DNA of 59,188 nucleotides, from positions 1 through 59,188 of the forward strand of contig JARKQG010000016.1 of the NCBI GenBank assembly GCA_029974035.1, given 5' to 3'. The stretch comes from Eubacteriales bacterium. GTDB lineage: Bacteria; Bacillota_A; Clostridia; Christensenellales; Aristaeellaceae. Below are positions 7,855-19,503 of the stretch, piece after piece. The notes below the pieces were generated by a model. It was not told where the DNA came from, did no database searches, and saw nothing but the letters and a program-made list of their open reading frames with translations. A program made the position numbers and the translations under genes. Each line of letters opens with the position of its first letter. The first letter of the stretch is position 1.

Positions 7855-8307
7855 ATGGCAGCTTTCATGTTGATCATCAACATTGTCATCATTCTCGTGG
7901 CAATCGTGCTGATCATTTCGGTCCTGATGCAGCAGGGCAACACCTCCGGCCTTGGCGCCATCAGCGGCGGCGCGGAAACTTTCTTCGGAAAATCCAAGGC
8001 CAAGACCTACGAGGGCAAGCTGGAGCTGATCACCAAGATCTCTGCGGCGGTGTTTACGGTGCTGGTCATCGTGCTGGCGGCCACCTACAACCGCTATGGC
8101 CTTTCCTCAGGCAGCGTCACCGTGCCGACGCCCGCCGCCACCGAGGCGGCTGTGACCGTCGCGCCGGACGCCGCGGCCACCGAAGTCCCCGCGGCCACCG
8201 AAGCCCCCGCGGCCACCGAAGCCCCTGCGGCCACCGAAGTCCCCGCGGCCACCGAAGCCCCCGCGGCGCTAGCGACCGAGGCCCCCGCCGCGTCTCCCGC
8301 GGCATAA
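7855..8307 (+). CDS. secG: Preprotein translocase subunit SecG with a long Ala/Pro/Glu tail
   Basis: Membrane subunit of the SecYEG channel. Residues 1-75 hold the SecG fold: a hydrophobic helix (IVIILVAIVLIISVLMQQGN), the GAISGGAETFFGKSKAKTYEGKLE loop region and a second helix (AAVFTVLVIVLAATY). SecG is normally about 75 residues; this protein has 150. The extra half is a low-complexity tail of PAATEA repeats encoded by 18-bp tandem repeats. It is preceded by AAGGAGG and a good promoter. It heads the secG-leuS-uvrC-pepV series, but a terminator-like hairpin separates it from leuS. Confidence 0.92.
   Translation: MAAFMLIINIVIILVAIVLIISVLMQQGNTSGLGAISGGAETFFGKSKAKTYEGKLELITKISAAVFTVLVIVLAATYNRYGLSSGSVTVPTPAATEAAVTVAPDAAATEVPAATEAPAATEAPAATEVPAATEAPAALATEAPAASPAA
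8176..8265 (+). repeat. Five 18-bp tandem repeats in the secG tail
   Basis: Units begin at 8176, 8194, 8212, 8230 and 8248 with consensus GCCACCGAAGYCCCYGCG, each encoding ATEVPA or ATEAPA. They differ only at one or two positions, so copy number is likely to vary. Confidence 0.85.
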
Positions 8308-8335
8308 TCCGGTCCGTTTCCGCGAAAGGATCACT

Positions 8336-8374
8336 CGCCTTCCTCTCCTCGGAGCGGGAAGGCGATCATTTTTG
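8336..8374 (+). terminator. Terminator-like hairpin between secG and leuS
   Basis: Stem CGCCTTCC (8336-8343) / GGAAGGCG (8357-8364) followed by ATCATTTTT. The T-run abuts the leuS ribosome site (GGAGGCG), so it may attenuate read-through into leuS. Confidence 0.65.
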
Positions 8375-8387
8375 GAGGCGTCTTTAG

Positions 8388-10802
<2,415 letters not shown>

Positions 10803-10863
10803 TGGTTGGGGCCGCCCGCGCAATCGGGCGGCCCTATTGCACGGGGCGGAAGGAGGCGCGCGC

Positions 10864-12738
10864 ATGACGGAATCGCTCCGGGTCAAGCTGGAAAACCTGC
10901 CGGATTCCCCCGGCTGCTATTTGATGAAGTCCGAAGGCCGGATCATCTACGTCGGCAAGGCAAAGAACCTCAAAAACCGCGTGCGCCAGTACTTCCAGAG
11001 CGCCCGGAACCATACCCCCAAGGTGCGCGCGATGGTCGAGAAGATTGACGACCTGGACACGGTGCTGGTGGACGGCGAGGTGGAGGCGCTGATGCTGGAG
11101 TGCAACCTCATCAAGCTCCACCGGCCCTACTACAACATCCTGCTCAAGGACGACAAGCAGTACCCCTACATCGCCATCGACCTGCGGGCACCCTACCCGG
11201 AGGTGGTGGTCCGGCGGGAGCGCAAAAACGACGGCGCGCGCTAGTTCGGCCCCTACCTGGGGGCCACCATCGTGCGGGAGATGCTGGATGCCGTGCGGCA
11301 GATCTTCCCCATCCGCACCTGCCGGCTGCAGCTCACCGAGGGCATGCGCTTGCGCCCGTGCGTGCACCATGAAATCGGCCAATGCCTGGCGCCCTGCGCC
11401 GGGCTCATCTCCAGCGAGGACTACCACGCGCTGATCGAAAAGGTCATCGCCTTTCTCTCTGGAAAGTACCAGGAGGTGCTGGACGACCTCCGCGCCCGCA
11501 TGCAGGAAGCTGCCGCCACCATGAACTACGAGCGCGCGGCCGTCTACCGCGACCGGATCTACGCCGTCGAGCAGGTAATGCAAAAGCAGAAGGCCACCGC
11601 CGTCCGCGATGTGGATCAGGACGTGATCGCCTGCTGTCCCCAGGGCGAGGACGCGCTGGTATCGGTCCTGTCCATGCGAGGCGGCAGGCTCATCGGCGCG
11701 GAGCACTACGCGCTCCCCCGGGCGGGCGACGAGGAGGCGGGCGTGGTGCTGGCCCAGTTCATGCTGCAACACTACCAGGATGCCACCGGCGTCCCCCGCG
11801 CCGTGCTGCTGCCGGAGCTGCCCGCGGATTGGGCGGCCGTGTCCCAGTACCTGACGGGCCTTCGGGGGACGAAGGTCACCGTCACCGCGCCGGAGCGGGG
11901 CGAAAAAAAGCGGTTTGTGGAGATGGCGGTGCGCAATAACCGTGAGGAAGCCGCGCTGCGGGAGCTCAAGCTGCAAAAGAGCTACGAGCGCACCTTCGGC
12001 GCGCTGAAGGAGCTGGCGGAGGTTCTCGAGCTTCCCGTGCCGCCCCGGCGCATCGAGGGCTACGACATCTCCAACACCCAGGGCGACCAGTCGGTGGGCT
12101 CGATGGTGGTCATGATCGACGGCACGGCCGCGCCCAGGGAGTACCGCCACTTCCGCATCAAAACCGTGGAGGGGCCCAACGACTTTCAGTCGATGCACGA
12201 GGTCATCCTGCGCCGCTTTACCCACGGCCTGGCGGAGCGGGCCGAGCGCGGGGAGAAGGGCCTGCCCCCGCTGGGCGGCAAGTTTTCCGACCTTCCGGAT
12301 CTGGTGCTCATCGACGGCGGACGCGGCCAGCTCAACGAGGCGATAAAGGCGATGCACGAGGCGGGCGCCAGCGTGCGCATGTTTGGCCTGGCCAAGCGCA
12401 TTGAGGAAATCGTGCTGCCGGAGGCCGAGGAATCGCTGCTGCTGGACCGCCACAGCCCGGCGCTGCACCTGATCCAGCGGCTGCGGGACGAGGCCCACCG
12501 CTTTGGCATTACCCACCACCGCAAGCTGCGCGCCAAAAAGTCCGCCACCTCGTCGCTGGACGGCATTCCCGGCGTCGGTGCCAAGAAGAAAAAGGCGCTG
12601 CTAACGCATTTTCGCACCATCGAGGCGCTGAAGGGTGCCTCCGAGGAGGCGCTTTGCGGCGCGGAGGGCGTGGGGCCCGCGCTGGCCAGGGTCATTTACG
12701 ATCACTTCCATCCACAGAAAGGCGGAGAAACGACATGA
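10864..12738 (+). pseudogene. uvrC: Excinuclease ABC subunit C, interrupted by one in-frame TAG
   Basis: UvrC makes both incisions in nucleotide-excision repair. The full frame would give 624 residues: GIY-YIG nuclease (about 13-90; DSPGCYLMKSEGRIIYVGKA), UVR motif (about 205-240), the RNase H-like nuclease (about 380-530; GYDISNTQGDQSVGSMV, LVLIDGGRGQL) and C-terminal helix-hairpin-helix (GIPGVGAKKKKALL). Codon 127 is TAG (11242-11244) where the family has Tyr (the GARYFGPYLGA block). Reading resumes in the same frame directly after it with FGPYLG. No other damage is seen, so this is a single substitution from TAC or TAT: a very recent null allele, a sequencing error or a suppressed codon. 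AAGGAGG precedes the ATG. Confidence 0.93.
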
Positions 12739-14150
12739 ATTACCAGCATCTGGACGCAATTGTCGCATCGTACCGGGACGAGCTGCTCGAAAAGCTGAAG
12801 TCCTGGATTGCCATTCCCAGCGTGCAGGCGCCCAAAAGCGCCGACAACGCGCCCTTCGGGCCGGAGGTGCGCCGCATGCTGGACCGATTCCTCGCCGACG
12901 CGCGGGCGATGGACTTTGACGTGCGGGACTTTGACGGCTACTGCGCCCACGCCCAGATGGGCAAGGGCGAAAAGACCATGGGCATCCTGGCGCACCTCGA
13001 CGTGGTGCCCCTGGGCGACGGCTGGGTGCACAGCCCCACCGGCGGCGAAATTGAAAACGGCCGCATTTACGGCCGCGGCGTTTCCGACGACAAGGGCCCG
13101 GCGCTGGGTGCGCTCTACGCCATGCGGGCGGTGCGCGAGGCAGGCATTCCGCTGAAGCACCGGGTGCGCCTGATCGCCGGCTGCGACGAGGAGACCGGCA
13201 TGACCGACATGGCCTACTACCGGGCCCATTCCGACCTGCCGGACTACGGCTTCTCTCCCGACGCGGAATACCCCCTCATCAACATCGAAAAGGGCGGCCT
13301 GACCCTTGCGCTGACCGCGGAGGCGGACGGCGCGTCCGGTGCAGAGATCCCGCTTCTCGCCATGGAGGCGGGCGTCCGGGTAAACGTGGTGCCCGGCATC
13401 GCCACCGCTCTGGTGGGCACGCAGTTCGTAGGGCTTGAACGCCTCCGTGAGGCGCTGGACGCGGTCATGCGGGCGCACCCCGGCTTTGCCCTCGCCGCCG
13501 AGGACGCGGGCGACGGCCGCGCAAAGATCACCGCCACCGGCGTTTCCGCCCACGCCTCCATGCCCCATCTGGGCGTCAACGCGGCCGGCATGCTGCTGGT
13601 GGCGCTCCGTGAAATCGGCGCGGGCGGCGAAATCCGCCGGGCCGTTGAGGGCCTGGCGACGGTGATCGGGCTGACCCACGACGGCAAAGCCCTGGGCATC
13701 GCCATCGCGGACGAGGAATCCGGCGCGCTGACGTCCAACCTGGGCATTTTACGCTACGACGGTGAAACGCTCCGCGCCGAATTGGACAACCGCTACCCCA
13801 TCTCCGCCGACGAACCGGCGATGCTGGCCGCCGCCGCCCGCGTTATGGCCCCATGGGGTGTCAAGGCGTCCATCCTGTCGAGCCATCCGCCGCTTCACGT
13901 GCCCGCGGACAGCGAGGTCGTCCGGGGTCTGCTCGCCGTCTTTCACGAGGCCACGGGCCTTCCCGCCCGCCCCATCGCCATCGGCGGCGGTACCTACTCC
14001 CGCACGATGCCCAACACCGTCGCCTTCGGCATTACGTTCCCCGGGGATATCGAAACCTGCCACATGCCCGACGAATACGTGGAAATCGACAAGCTGATGA
14101 AAGCCGTTCAGATCATGGCCCGGGCCATCGCGCGCCTCGCGGGGGCATAG
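12735..14150 (+). CDS. pepV: M20 family dipeptidase, PepV/Sapep-like
   Basis: Cytosolic zinc dipeptidase of 471 residues. Metal-binding motifs appear in order: GILAHLDVVPLGDGW (His and Asp ligands), YGRGVSDDKGP (bridging Asp), AGCDEETGM (catalytic and metal Glu), FSPDAEYPL, and the C-terminal GGGTYSRTMPN typical of PepV. Its ATG overlaps the uvrC stop as ATGA, so it is translated from the same message; the uvrC nonsense codon might lower its expression through polarity. A strong terminator follows at 14179-14221. Confidence 0.92.
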   Translation: MNYQHLDAIVASYRDELLEKLKSWIAIPSVQAPKSADNAPFGPEVRRMLDRFLADARAMDFDVRDFDGYCAHAQMGKGEKTMGILAHLDVVPLGDGWVHSPTGGEIENGRIYGRGVSDDKGPALGALYAMRAVREAGIPLKHRVRLIAGCDEETGMTDMAYYRAHSDLPDYGFSPDAEYPLINIEKGGLTLALTAEADGASGAEIPLLAMEAGVRVNVVPGIATALVGTQFVGLERLREALDAVMRAHPGFALAAEDAGDGRAKITATGVSAHASMPHLGVNAAGMLLVALREIGAGGEIRRAVEGLATVIGLTHDGKALGIAIADEESGALTSNLGILRYDGETLRAELDNRYPISADEPAMLAAAARVMAPWGVKASILSSHPPLHVPADSEVVRGLLAVFHEATGLPARPIAIGGGTYSRTMPNTVAFGITFPGDIETCHMPDEYVEIDKLMKAVQIMARAIARLAGA

Positions 14151-14178
14151 CCCGGGAGGGCGGTTGATGGCCCGGCGG

Positions 14179-14221
14179 AAAAACGCGCGGAATGGGCTCG
14201 GCCCTTTCCGCGCGTTTTTTG
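14179..14221 (+). terminator. Rho-independent terminator after pepV
   Basis: Stem AAAACGCGCGGAA / TTCCGCGCGTTTT with a GC-rich loop and continuing T-run (GTTTTTTGC). It closes the secG-pepV unit. Confidence 0.85.
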
Positions 14222-14359
14222 CTTATCCCACATTTTCCCTGCCAATTCATGGAAAAACCGCATGGATGCGCCGCGCTTTACACATACTTTTCCACAAATG
14301 GAACAGTTCGACACGCGAAAACGTCGAAAATCTGATTCCATGTTCTGTGGAGGTTGATG

Positions 14360-16162
14360 ATGAAATACTGGAGCTCTCGAAGGCCGCTGACAATGGCGCT
14401 GCTGCTCGTGCTGCTCATGGGCATTTCCGCGCCGGGCCGGGCGTTTTCATGGCCCTGGAGCCAGTCCGCGGAGGAAACCTTTGTTCAGGACGCGCCCGAG
14501 CCCACCACCGCGCCCACCCCCACGCCGGACCCCGTCGAGCCGCGCCAGACGGACGAAACGGCGCTTTTGCGGGTGCTGCTCAAGTCGCTGGAGTCGCCGG
14601 TGGCGCTGGGCATTACGCTGACCGGGCCTTATTCCATCGAAAACGACAGCGGCTTTCGCTTCGCCGCCAACACCGATCTATCCGTCGCCGTGGAGGGCGA
14701 AAACCTGTACCTCGCCTGCGGCGGGCTGACCCTCAACATGGGCACCAGCCTGACGCTCACCCGCGCCGCCTCCGACAACCCCCGCGCGGGGCTCGTCATC
14801 CATGAAACCGGGCGCGAAAACGTGTACAGCGGCGATCTGACGCTGTCCGCCGTGGAAGGCGCGATCCAGCCGGTGGTGACCCTCGACGTCGAGGACTACC
14901 TCTACGGCGTCGTGCCCTACGAAATGAGTGACTCCTTCCCCATCGAGGCGCTGAAGGCCCAGGCGGTGGCGGCCCGCACCTACGCCATGAGCCGCAAGTC
15001 CGGCGCGGGGAGCCGCGCCTACGACGTGGTGGACACCACCGCCGACCAGGTGTTTCGCGGCCTGGACCCGGATACCGAAAACGCCATTGCCGCCGTGGAT
15101 GCCACCCGCGGCGTAGTGGGCTTCTATAACAACACCTACGCCACCTGCTACTTCTCCGCCTCAAACGGCGGTCAGACGGCGATGCCCGACCAGATCTGGG
15201 GCTACTCCGGCGACTACGGCTATCTGGACGTCCGGGATGACCCCTACGACCTGGCCAACCCCTCCAGCGTGGTCAAGCGGCTGAACATCCCCGCCGACGG
15301 CAGCGCGCTGCCCGCCCGCATGGCCAAGGCCCTCAAAAGCGGCCTGGCGGAGCAGATGGCGGCGCTCGGCGCAAGCGAGGAGCTCGCCGACATCGGCATC
15401 GTGCGCGTGCTGGCCGTGACGCCCGCCGCGCCGATGTTCGGCGAGGGCAACCGCATGTTCACCCGGCTGGACGTGACAATGCAGGTGCGCGCGAAGCAGT
15501 TTACCCAACTCACGCCCGAGGAGGCCGCCCTGTCCTCCGCCACCTACCGCGCAGACACGGTGGTGCTGGAGCAGCCGCTGACGGCCAGCCTGGACATCTA
15601 CGGCGACCTCAAGCCCAACTACGGCCTGAAGATCAACGCCGCCAACTGCGAAGTGACCAGCGTTTCGGAAAACACCCTGGCCGACGGCAGCATCGAATCC
15701 TTTGATGTGGAAACCCGCCGGTTTGGCCACGGCGTGGGCATGAGCCAGCGCGGCGCGCAGCAGATGGCGGGCACAGAGGGCCTCACGTGGACGGACATTC
15801 TCCGCTTCTACTACCCCGGCATGGCGCTGGTGGAAATGAACTATCAGCGCACGCCCCTCTCGGCGCTTGGCGCGCTGCCCGCCAACCTGGGCCGCGCCCG
15901 GCCGCGCCCCACGCCCAAGCCCACCCCCGCCCCGCTGCCCGCGCTGACCGGAAACGAGTACTACGCCCGCGTGGTGCTGGGCTCCAAGAGCTCCACCCTC
16001 AACGTACGGGCGGAGCCCTCCACCAGCGCCGCCATCAAGGGCGTGGTCGAGCACAACGCGCGGCTGATCGTGATGGAGGACCTGGCCGGCGGCTGGGCCC
16101 ATATCAAGACCGCGGAGATCGAGGGGTACGTCTCCACCTCGTATATTAAGAAGGAATCATGA
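14360..16162 (+). CDS. Exported SpoIID/LytB-domain protein with C-terminal SH3b domain
   Basis: 600 residues: signal peptide (residues 1-30), a Thr/Pro-rich linker (PEPTTAPTPTPDPVEP), a SpoIID/LytB domain at about 170-490 (VEDYLYGVVPYEMSDSFPIEALKAQAVAARTYA; FGHGVGMSQRGAQQMA), a second Pro-rich linker, then a bacterial SH3 domain at about 535-600 (LNVRAEPSTSAAIKGVVEHNARL). SpoIID domains are lytic glycan-strand hydrolases or amidase enhancers, and SH3b domains bind peptidoglycan. It therefore likely acts on the cell wall and is probably not the sporulation SpoIID itself, which lacks the SH3 part. Start 14360 sits 6 nt after GGAGG. A dyad TTCGAC/GTCGAA (14307-14328) lies in its leader. Confidence 0.88.
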   Translation: MKYWSSRRPLTMALLLVLLMGISAPGRAFSWPWSQSAEETFVQDAPEPTTAPTPTPDPVEPRQTDETALLRVLLKSLESPVALGITLTGPYSIENDSGFRFAANTDLSVAVEGENLYLACGGLTLNMGTSLTLTRAASDNPRAGLVIHETGRENVYSGDLTLSAVEGAIQPVVTLDVEDYLYGVVPYEMSDSFPIEALKAQAVAARTYAMSRKSGAGSRAYDVVDTTADQVFRGLDPDTENAIAAVDATRGVVGFYNNTYATCYFSASNGGQTAMPDQIWGYSGDYGYLDVRDDPYDLANPSSVVKRLNIPADGSALPARMAKALKSGLAEQMAALGASEELADIGIVRVLAVTPAAPMFGEGNRMFTRLDVTMQVRAKQFTQLTPEEAALSSATYRADTVVLEQPLTASLDIYGDLKPNYGLKINAANCEVTSVSENTLADGSIESFDVETRRFGHGVGMSQRGAQQMAGTEGLTWTDILRFYYPGMALVEMNYQRTPLSALGALPANLGRARPRPTPKPTPAPLPALTGNEYYARVVLGSKSSTLNVRAEPSTSAAIKGVVEHNARLIVMEDLAGGWAHIKTAEIEGYVSTSYIKKES

Positions 16163-16199
16163 CCAAACGGTGAACGATCTGGAAACAAAACCCGTTCCG

Positions 16200-16228
16200 T
16201 TGCATAGTTAACGGAATTCGATTACAAT
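16200..16228 (+). promoter_or_regulatory. Sigma-A-type promoter for the caspase-like protein gene
   Basis: TTGCAT (16200-16205), 17-bp spacer, TACAAT (16223-16228), 43 bp before the ATG. Confidence 0.7.
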
Positions 16229-16271
16229 ACACTCATCCGGCCGGCGACACGCCGGAGAGATGAGGTGAACC

Positions 16272-18239
16272 ATGAGGCGAACGGGAGTCATTTGCGCGCT
16301 GGCGCTGACGCTCTTGTTCGCCTTGTGCGTTGCCAGGGCGGTCCGGGCCGAGACCGGGGCCGACCAGACCATTCTCATCAACCAGCGCCTTCCGGTAACC
16401 TCATCCGAGGCCCGGTACACCTTCACCGCCCCCGCCAACAACCTCTACACATTCCGCAGCTTCGGGGCCGAGGGCGCGTCGGGCATCCTCTACCGATACG
16501 GCGACGCCTCGCCCATCGCCGAGGGCGAGGGCTTCAGCTTTTCCGCGCGCCTCATCTCCGGAGCGCGGTACCTGCTGGTGGTGAAGGGCGGCTCGGGCGC
16601 GCAGGTGGAGATCATGCGCGACGCGCTGGGCCGCAGCTTTGACCGGCCCATTCAACTGGGCAACCTGGCCGACGGCTACGACAAGGTGATTGCCCGCGCC
16701 TATGACACCCACTGGTACGCCTTCACCGCGCCGTTAACCGGCGGTTACGTGATCGCCACATCCTCCGAAATCGACACGCTGGGATACCTGATGGACCCCT
16801 CCGGGCGAGTGCTCGTCACTTCCGACGACGCCTACGCGGACTACGAGCGCAATTTTCTGATGGAAGCCGACCTATCCGCCGGGCAGACCTACCTGCTTCG
16901 CGTCAGCGCCAGGGGCAACATGACCGGCGCCTACCACCTGACGGTGCTGGAGCCGGAGGCGGGCGCGCCGGCCCTCGAATCGCTGACGATGAGCCTGGAC
17001 CGCGTTCAGCTGCGCTCCGGCGATGTGACGCGGCTTTCCGCCGCGGCGTCGCCGGCGGGCGCCCGAGCCCTTGTGCGGTGGGTGTCCACCGATCTTTCGG
17101 TGGCCAAGGTCACCCAGGAGGGCGAGGTCATCGCCATCGCGCCGGGCGAGTGCGAGGTCATCGCCTATGCCGGCGGACGGGCGGAGGCGAAGTGCCGCGT
17201 GACGGTGCAGTCGATCCCGCTCCAGGAGGTGCACTTCGAGCTGGACGCGCTGGAGCTCCCCCGGCGGCAGACCGCCGCGCTCAACTACGCGGTGATGCCG
17301 CTGGACGCCAGCGACCAGCGGATGCGCTTTTCAAGCTCCGACGAATCCGTGGCCACGGTGGACGGCCGCGGCGTGGTCACCGCCGTATCGGAGGGGCGGG
17401 CGGTCATCACCGTGACCAGCGTGGACGGTGGCCGCGAGAGCAGCCTGACCGTCACGGTCACCCCCGCGGAGCCGGTGTACCGGGCGCTGCTGGTGGGCGA
17501 GCAGCGATACGTGGACGGGCGGCTGCGCACCGGCTCGATCAATACCACCCAGGGCATGGCGGACCTTCTGGCCAATTCCGGCGCGCCCGGCGGCTACAAG
17601 GTGACGATGAAGCTGGACAGCACCCGCAAGGAGCTGGTGCAGGCCATCCGCACCGCCTTTCAGGATGCGGAGCCCACGGATGTGTCGCTGTTCTACATCA
17701 ACTGTCACGGCGGCTTTGATTCCGGCCGCGCCTGGCTGGAACTGCACGACGGAACGCGCGTCACCGCCGATCAGCTGGAGCAGATGCTCCGGAGAATTCC
17801 CGGCACGGTGATCGTCATGATCGACTGTTGCCAGAGCGGCGCGTTTCTGAGCGACGACGCCTACTCCGACTTCAACCGGGGCGTGATCCAGGCCTTCTCT
17901 CGCGGCGCGGCCTCCGGCTTTGTGAAGAGCAAATACCGGGTGATGACCTCCTCCAGCTCCACCCAGGACAGCTACCGCATCTCCTTTGACGGCGCGGACA
18001 GCGAGGCGGCGATGGCCACGGCCTTCGTCCGGTCGCTTTGCGAGGCGGGCGGCTGGGATCTGATCAAGGACCGAAGGACTTCCCTGCGCGCGGATCTGGA
18101 CAAGGACCGCGTGGTGAGCTTTGAGGAGGCCTTCCGCTACACCCGGCGCAGGGTCCGCCAGTACCTGTCCCGGTCCACCGTGCGGCAGGACGTGCAGGTG
18201 TTCCCCAGGGGCGCAATGCTCACCCTGTTTTCTCGCTGA
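16272..18239 (+). CDS. Secreted caspase-like (C14) cysteine protease with PPC-like and Big_2 domains
   Basis: 655 residues. The signal peptide ends near residue 27 (RAVRAET). Two prepeptidase C-terminal-like beta domains follow (about 35-120 and 120-225; YTFTAPANNLYTFRSFG, WYAFTAPLTGGYVIATSS). Then two bacterial Ig-like Big_2 domains (about 235-400; SSSDESVATVDGRGVVTAVSEG in part). The C-terminal caspase-fold domain (about 405-655) has the catalytic dyad: His479 in FYINCHGGFDSG and Cys520 in VMIDCCQSGAF. Such domains cleave after Arg/Lys or Asp depending on the branch. No partner or inhibitor gene is adjacent. It has its own promoter and follows a wall-acting gene, so an extracellular role is likely. 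Confidence 0.86.
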   Translation: MRRTGVICALALTLLFALCVARAVRAETGADQTILINQRLPVTSSEARYTFTAPANNLYTFRSFGAEGASGILYRYGDASPIAEGEGFSFSARLISGARYLLVVKGGSGAQVEIMRDALGRSFDRPIQLGNLADGYDKVIARAYDTHWYAFTAPLTGGYVIATSSEIDTLGYLMDPSGRVLVTSDDAYADYERNFLMEADLSAGQTYLLRVSARGNMTGAYHLTVLEPEAGAPALESLTMSLDRVQLRSGDVTRLSAAASPAGARALVRWVSTDLSVAKVTQEGEVIAIAPGECEVIAYAGGRAEAKCRVTVQSIPLQEVHFELDALELPRRQTAALNYAVMPLDASDQRMRFSSSDESVATVDGRGVVTAVSEGRAVITVTSVDGGRESSLTVTVTPAEPVYRALLVGEQRYVDGRLRTGSINTTQGMADLLANSGAPGGYKVTMKLDSTRKELVQAIRTAFQDAEPTDVSLFYINCHGGFDSGRAWLELHDGTRVTADQLEQMLRRIPGTVIVMIDCCQSGAFLSDDAYSDFNRGVIQAFSRGAASGFVKSKYRVMTSSSSTQDSYRISFDGADSEAAMATAFVRSLCEAGGWDLIKDRRTSLRADLDKDRVVSFEEAFRYTRRRVRQYLSRSTVRQDVQVFPRGAMLTLFSR

Positions 18240-18257
18240 CGGGCGCATCGCACGTCA

Positions 18258-18285
18258 AAGGCCGGCGGCAAACGCCGCCGGCCTT
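18258..18285. terminator. Hairpin between convergent genes, possible bidirectional terminator
   Basis: 12-bp perfect stem AAGGCCGGCGGC / GCCGCCGGCCTT with a 4-nt loop, between the convergent ends at 18239 and 18303. The A/T flanks are short. Confidence 0.6.
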
Positions 18286-18302
18286 AAAAGGCAGGGCACC
18301 GA

Positions 18303-18623
18303 TCAGGGCATCACGCTGGGCGCGGGCGTGGCGGCGGTCACCACGGGGTTCAACGGCCATTGGGCGTCGAGACCCTCGATCCAGGTGGCGATGGCGTTTC
18401 CATACACCGCGATGAGCGCGAGCGAAAGCGCGAACACGATCAGCGTCAGCACCAGCGCCGCGATGCAGAAGTTGCGCTTCGAGGCGCGCTTGCAGGTGAT
18501 CGCCCACACGAACAGCATGATGATGTTAACGCCCGGAATGGCCAGTACGATCAGGGTACCGATCCAGTTCATGACCGAAACAACGCTTCTTCTGCCGTAT
18601 TCCCTCGTCCCATCCTGACCCAT
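18303..18623 (-). CDS. Small two-helix membrane protein of unknown function
   Basis: 106 residues. Two hydrophobic helices (about 18-43 WIGTLIVLAIPGVNIIMLFVWAI; about 52-75 IAALVLTLIVFALSLALIAVY) are joined by a basic loop (CKRASKRN). A short exposed tail (WIEGLDAQWPLNPVVTAATPAPS) ends the protein. No recognised domain. It begins 44 bp after the amidohydrolase stop on the same strand with AAGGGG upstream, so the two are likely one transcript. Confidence 0.7.
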   Translation of the reverse strand: MGQDGTREYGRRSVVSVMNWIGTLIVLAIPGVNIIMLFVWAITCKRASKRNFCIAALVLTLIVFALSLALIAVYGNAIATWIEGLDAQWPLNPVVTAATPAPSVMP

Positions 18624-18666
18624 TTGGATATCCCCTTCCGTAAATCAATTGTTGGCCTCGCTGAAA

Positions 18667-19470
18667 TCACATCGCCCCGACGGACGACAAAAGCCGGCGC
18701 GCATTGCGGAAAAAGATGGCCTCATTCCATGCCCGGGGCAGCGAAAGCGTCCGGATCAGGAGCGCCTCGTCCGCGATGTTCGACCAGGGCGTGTCGCTGC
18801 CAAAGAGGATGTGCTCCGGTCCGTGGGCTTCGATCAGCGCCCGGACCACCGGCATCAGAACCCGCCCGTGGCTGTAGGAGGTATCCAGGTACAGATTGGG
18901 CGCGGGCACAAGATCCTTCAGCGCGTCGTCGCCCATCAAAAGCCCGCCCCAATGGGCGGCCACCACCTGGGCGCCTTCCAGATGCTCCATCGCCCGCCGC
19001 AGCATCCGGGGTTCGCACCGGCATGGCGGAAGGTAGGCCATGTCTTGCCCGGCGTGGAAGACCACCGCCATGCCGAGCCGCCCGATCCTGCGATACAGCG
19101 GCGTGAGGCGCGGATCGTCCACGGCAAAGTCCTGATACTCCGGATGCAGCTTGACGCCGCGAAGCCCCAGCGCGGCCATGCGCTCCAGCTCGTCCACCGC
19201 GTCCTCCGCCATCGGGTACACCGACCCGAAGGGGATGATCCTGCCGCTCTTCTGCCGCGCGGCCCAGTCGTTGATCGACCGTTGCTGCGAGGCCTTGGTG
19301 GCCACCGGGAGCAGCACGCCCATCGCGTCCGCGCGCTCGAGCGCTTCCGTCAGCGATCGAACCGTGCCGTCCGTGGAGGGGTGCAGCCCGCCGGCGCCCA
19401 GCGCCAGCTTTTTCACCGCGCCCGCCGCGATCCGGTCCGGAAAGGCGTGGGTGTGAAAGTCTATCAGCAT
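18667..19470 (-). CDS. Amidohydrolase-2 family (ACMSD-like) metal-dependent hydrolase
   Basis: 267 residues, TIM-barrel amidohydrolase. The N-terminal metal motif is DFHTHAFPD (HxH), followed by GLRGVKLHPEYQ, VVFHAGQD, AAHWGG and the late catalytic Asp in ILFGSDTPW. Relatives hydrolyse or decarboxylate aromatic and cyclic substrates; the true substrate is unknown. It has a strong own promoter (19504-19532) and heads a two-gene unit with the membrane protein at 18303. Confidence 0.85.
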   Translation of the reverse strand: MLIDFHTHAFPDRIAAGAVKKLALGAGGLHPSTDGTVRSLTEALERADAMGVLLPVATKASQQRSINDWAARQKSGRIIPFGSVYPMAEDAVDELERMAALGLRGVKLHPEYQDFAVDDPRLTPLYRRIGRLGMAVVFHAGQDMAYLPPCRCEPRMLRRAMEHLEGAQVVAAHWGGLLMGDDALKDLVPAPNLYLDTSYSHGRVLMPVVRALIEAHGPEHILFGSDTPWSNIADEALLIRTLSLPRAWNEAIFFRNARRLLSSVGAM

Positions 19471-19503
19471 CTTTTCCTCTGTAATAAGCCGCCGTTTGTA
19501 TTA

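Noticed and set aside
8308..8387. T-box leader controlling leuS
   Set aside because: The space between secG and leuS is only 80 bp and holds one hairpin; there is no T-box sequence or antiterminator arm.
11242..11244. Amber recoding (for example Pyl or TAG-Gln) to explain uvrC
   Set aside because: Several other genes in the window stop at TAG at the expected length, and no Pyl-type structure or suppressor tRNA is seen. A point mutation or read error is simpler.
14164..14805. A 213-codon frame beginning before the SpoIID gene
   Set aside because: It crosses the pepV terminator and reads the SpoIID gene in another frame without domain similarity.
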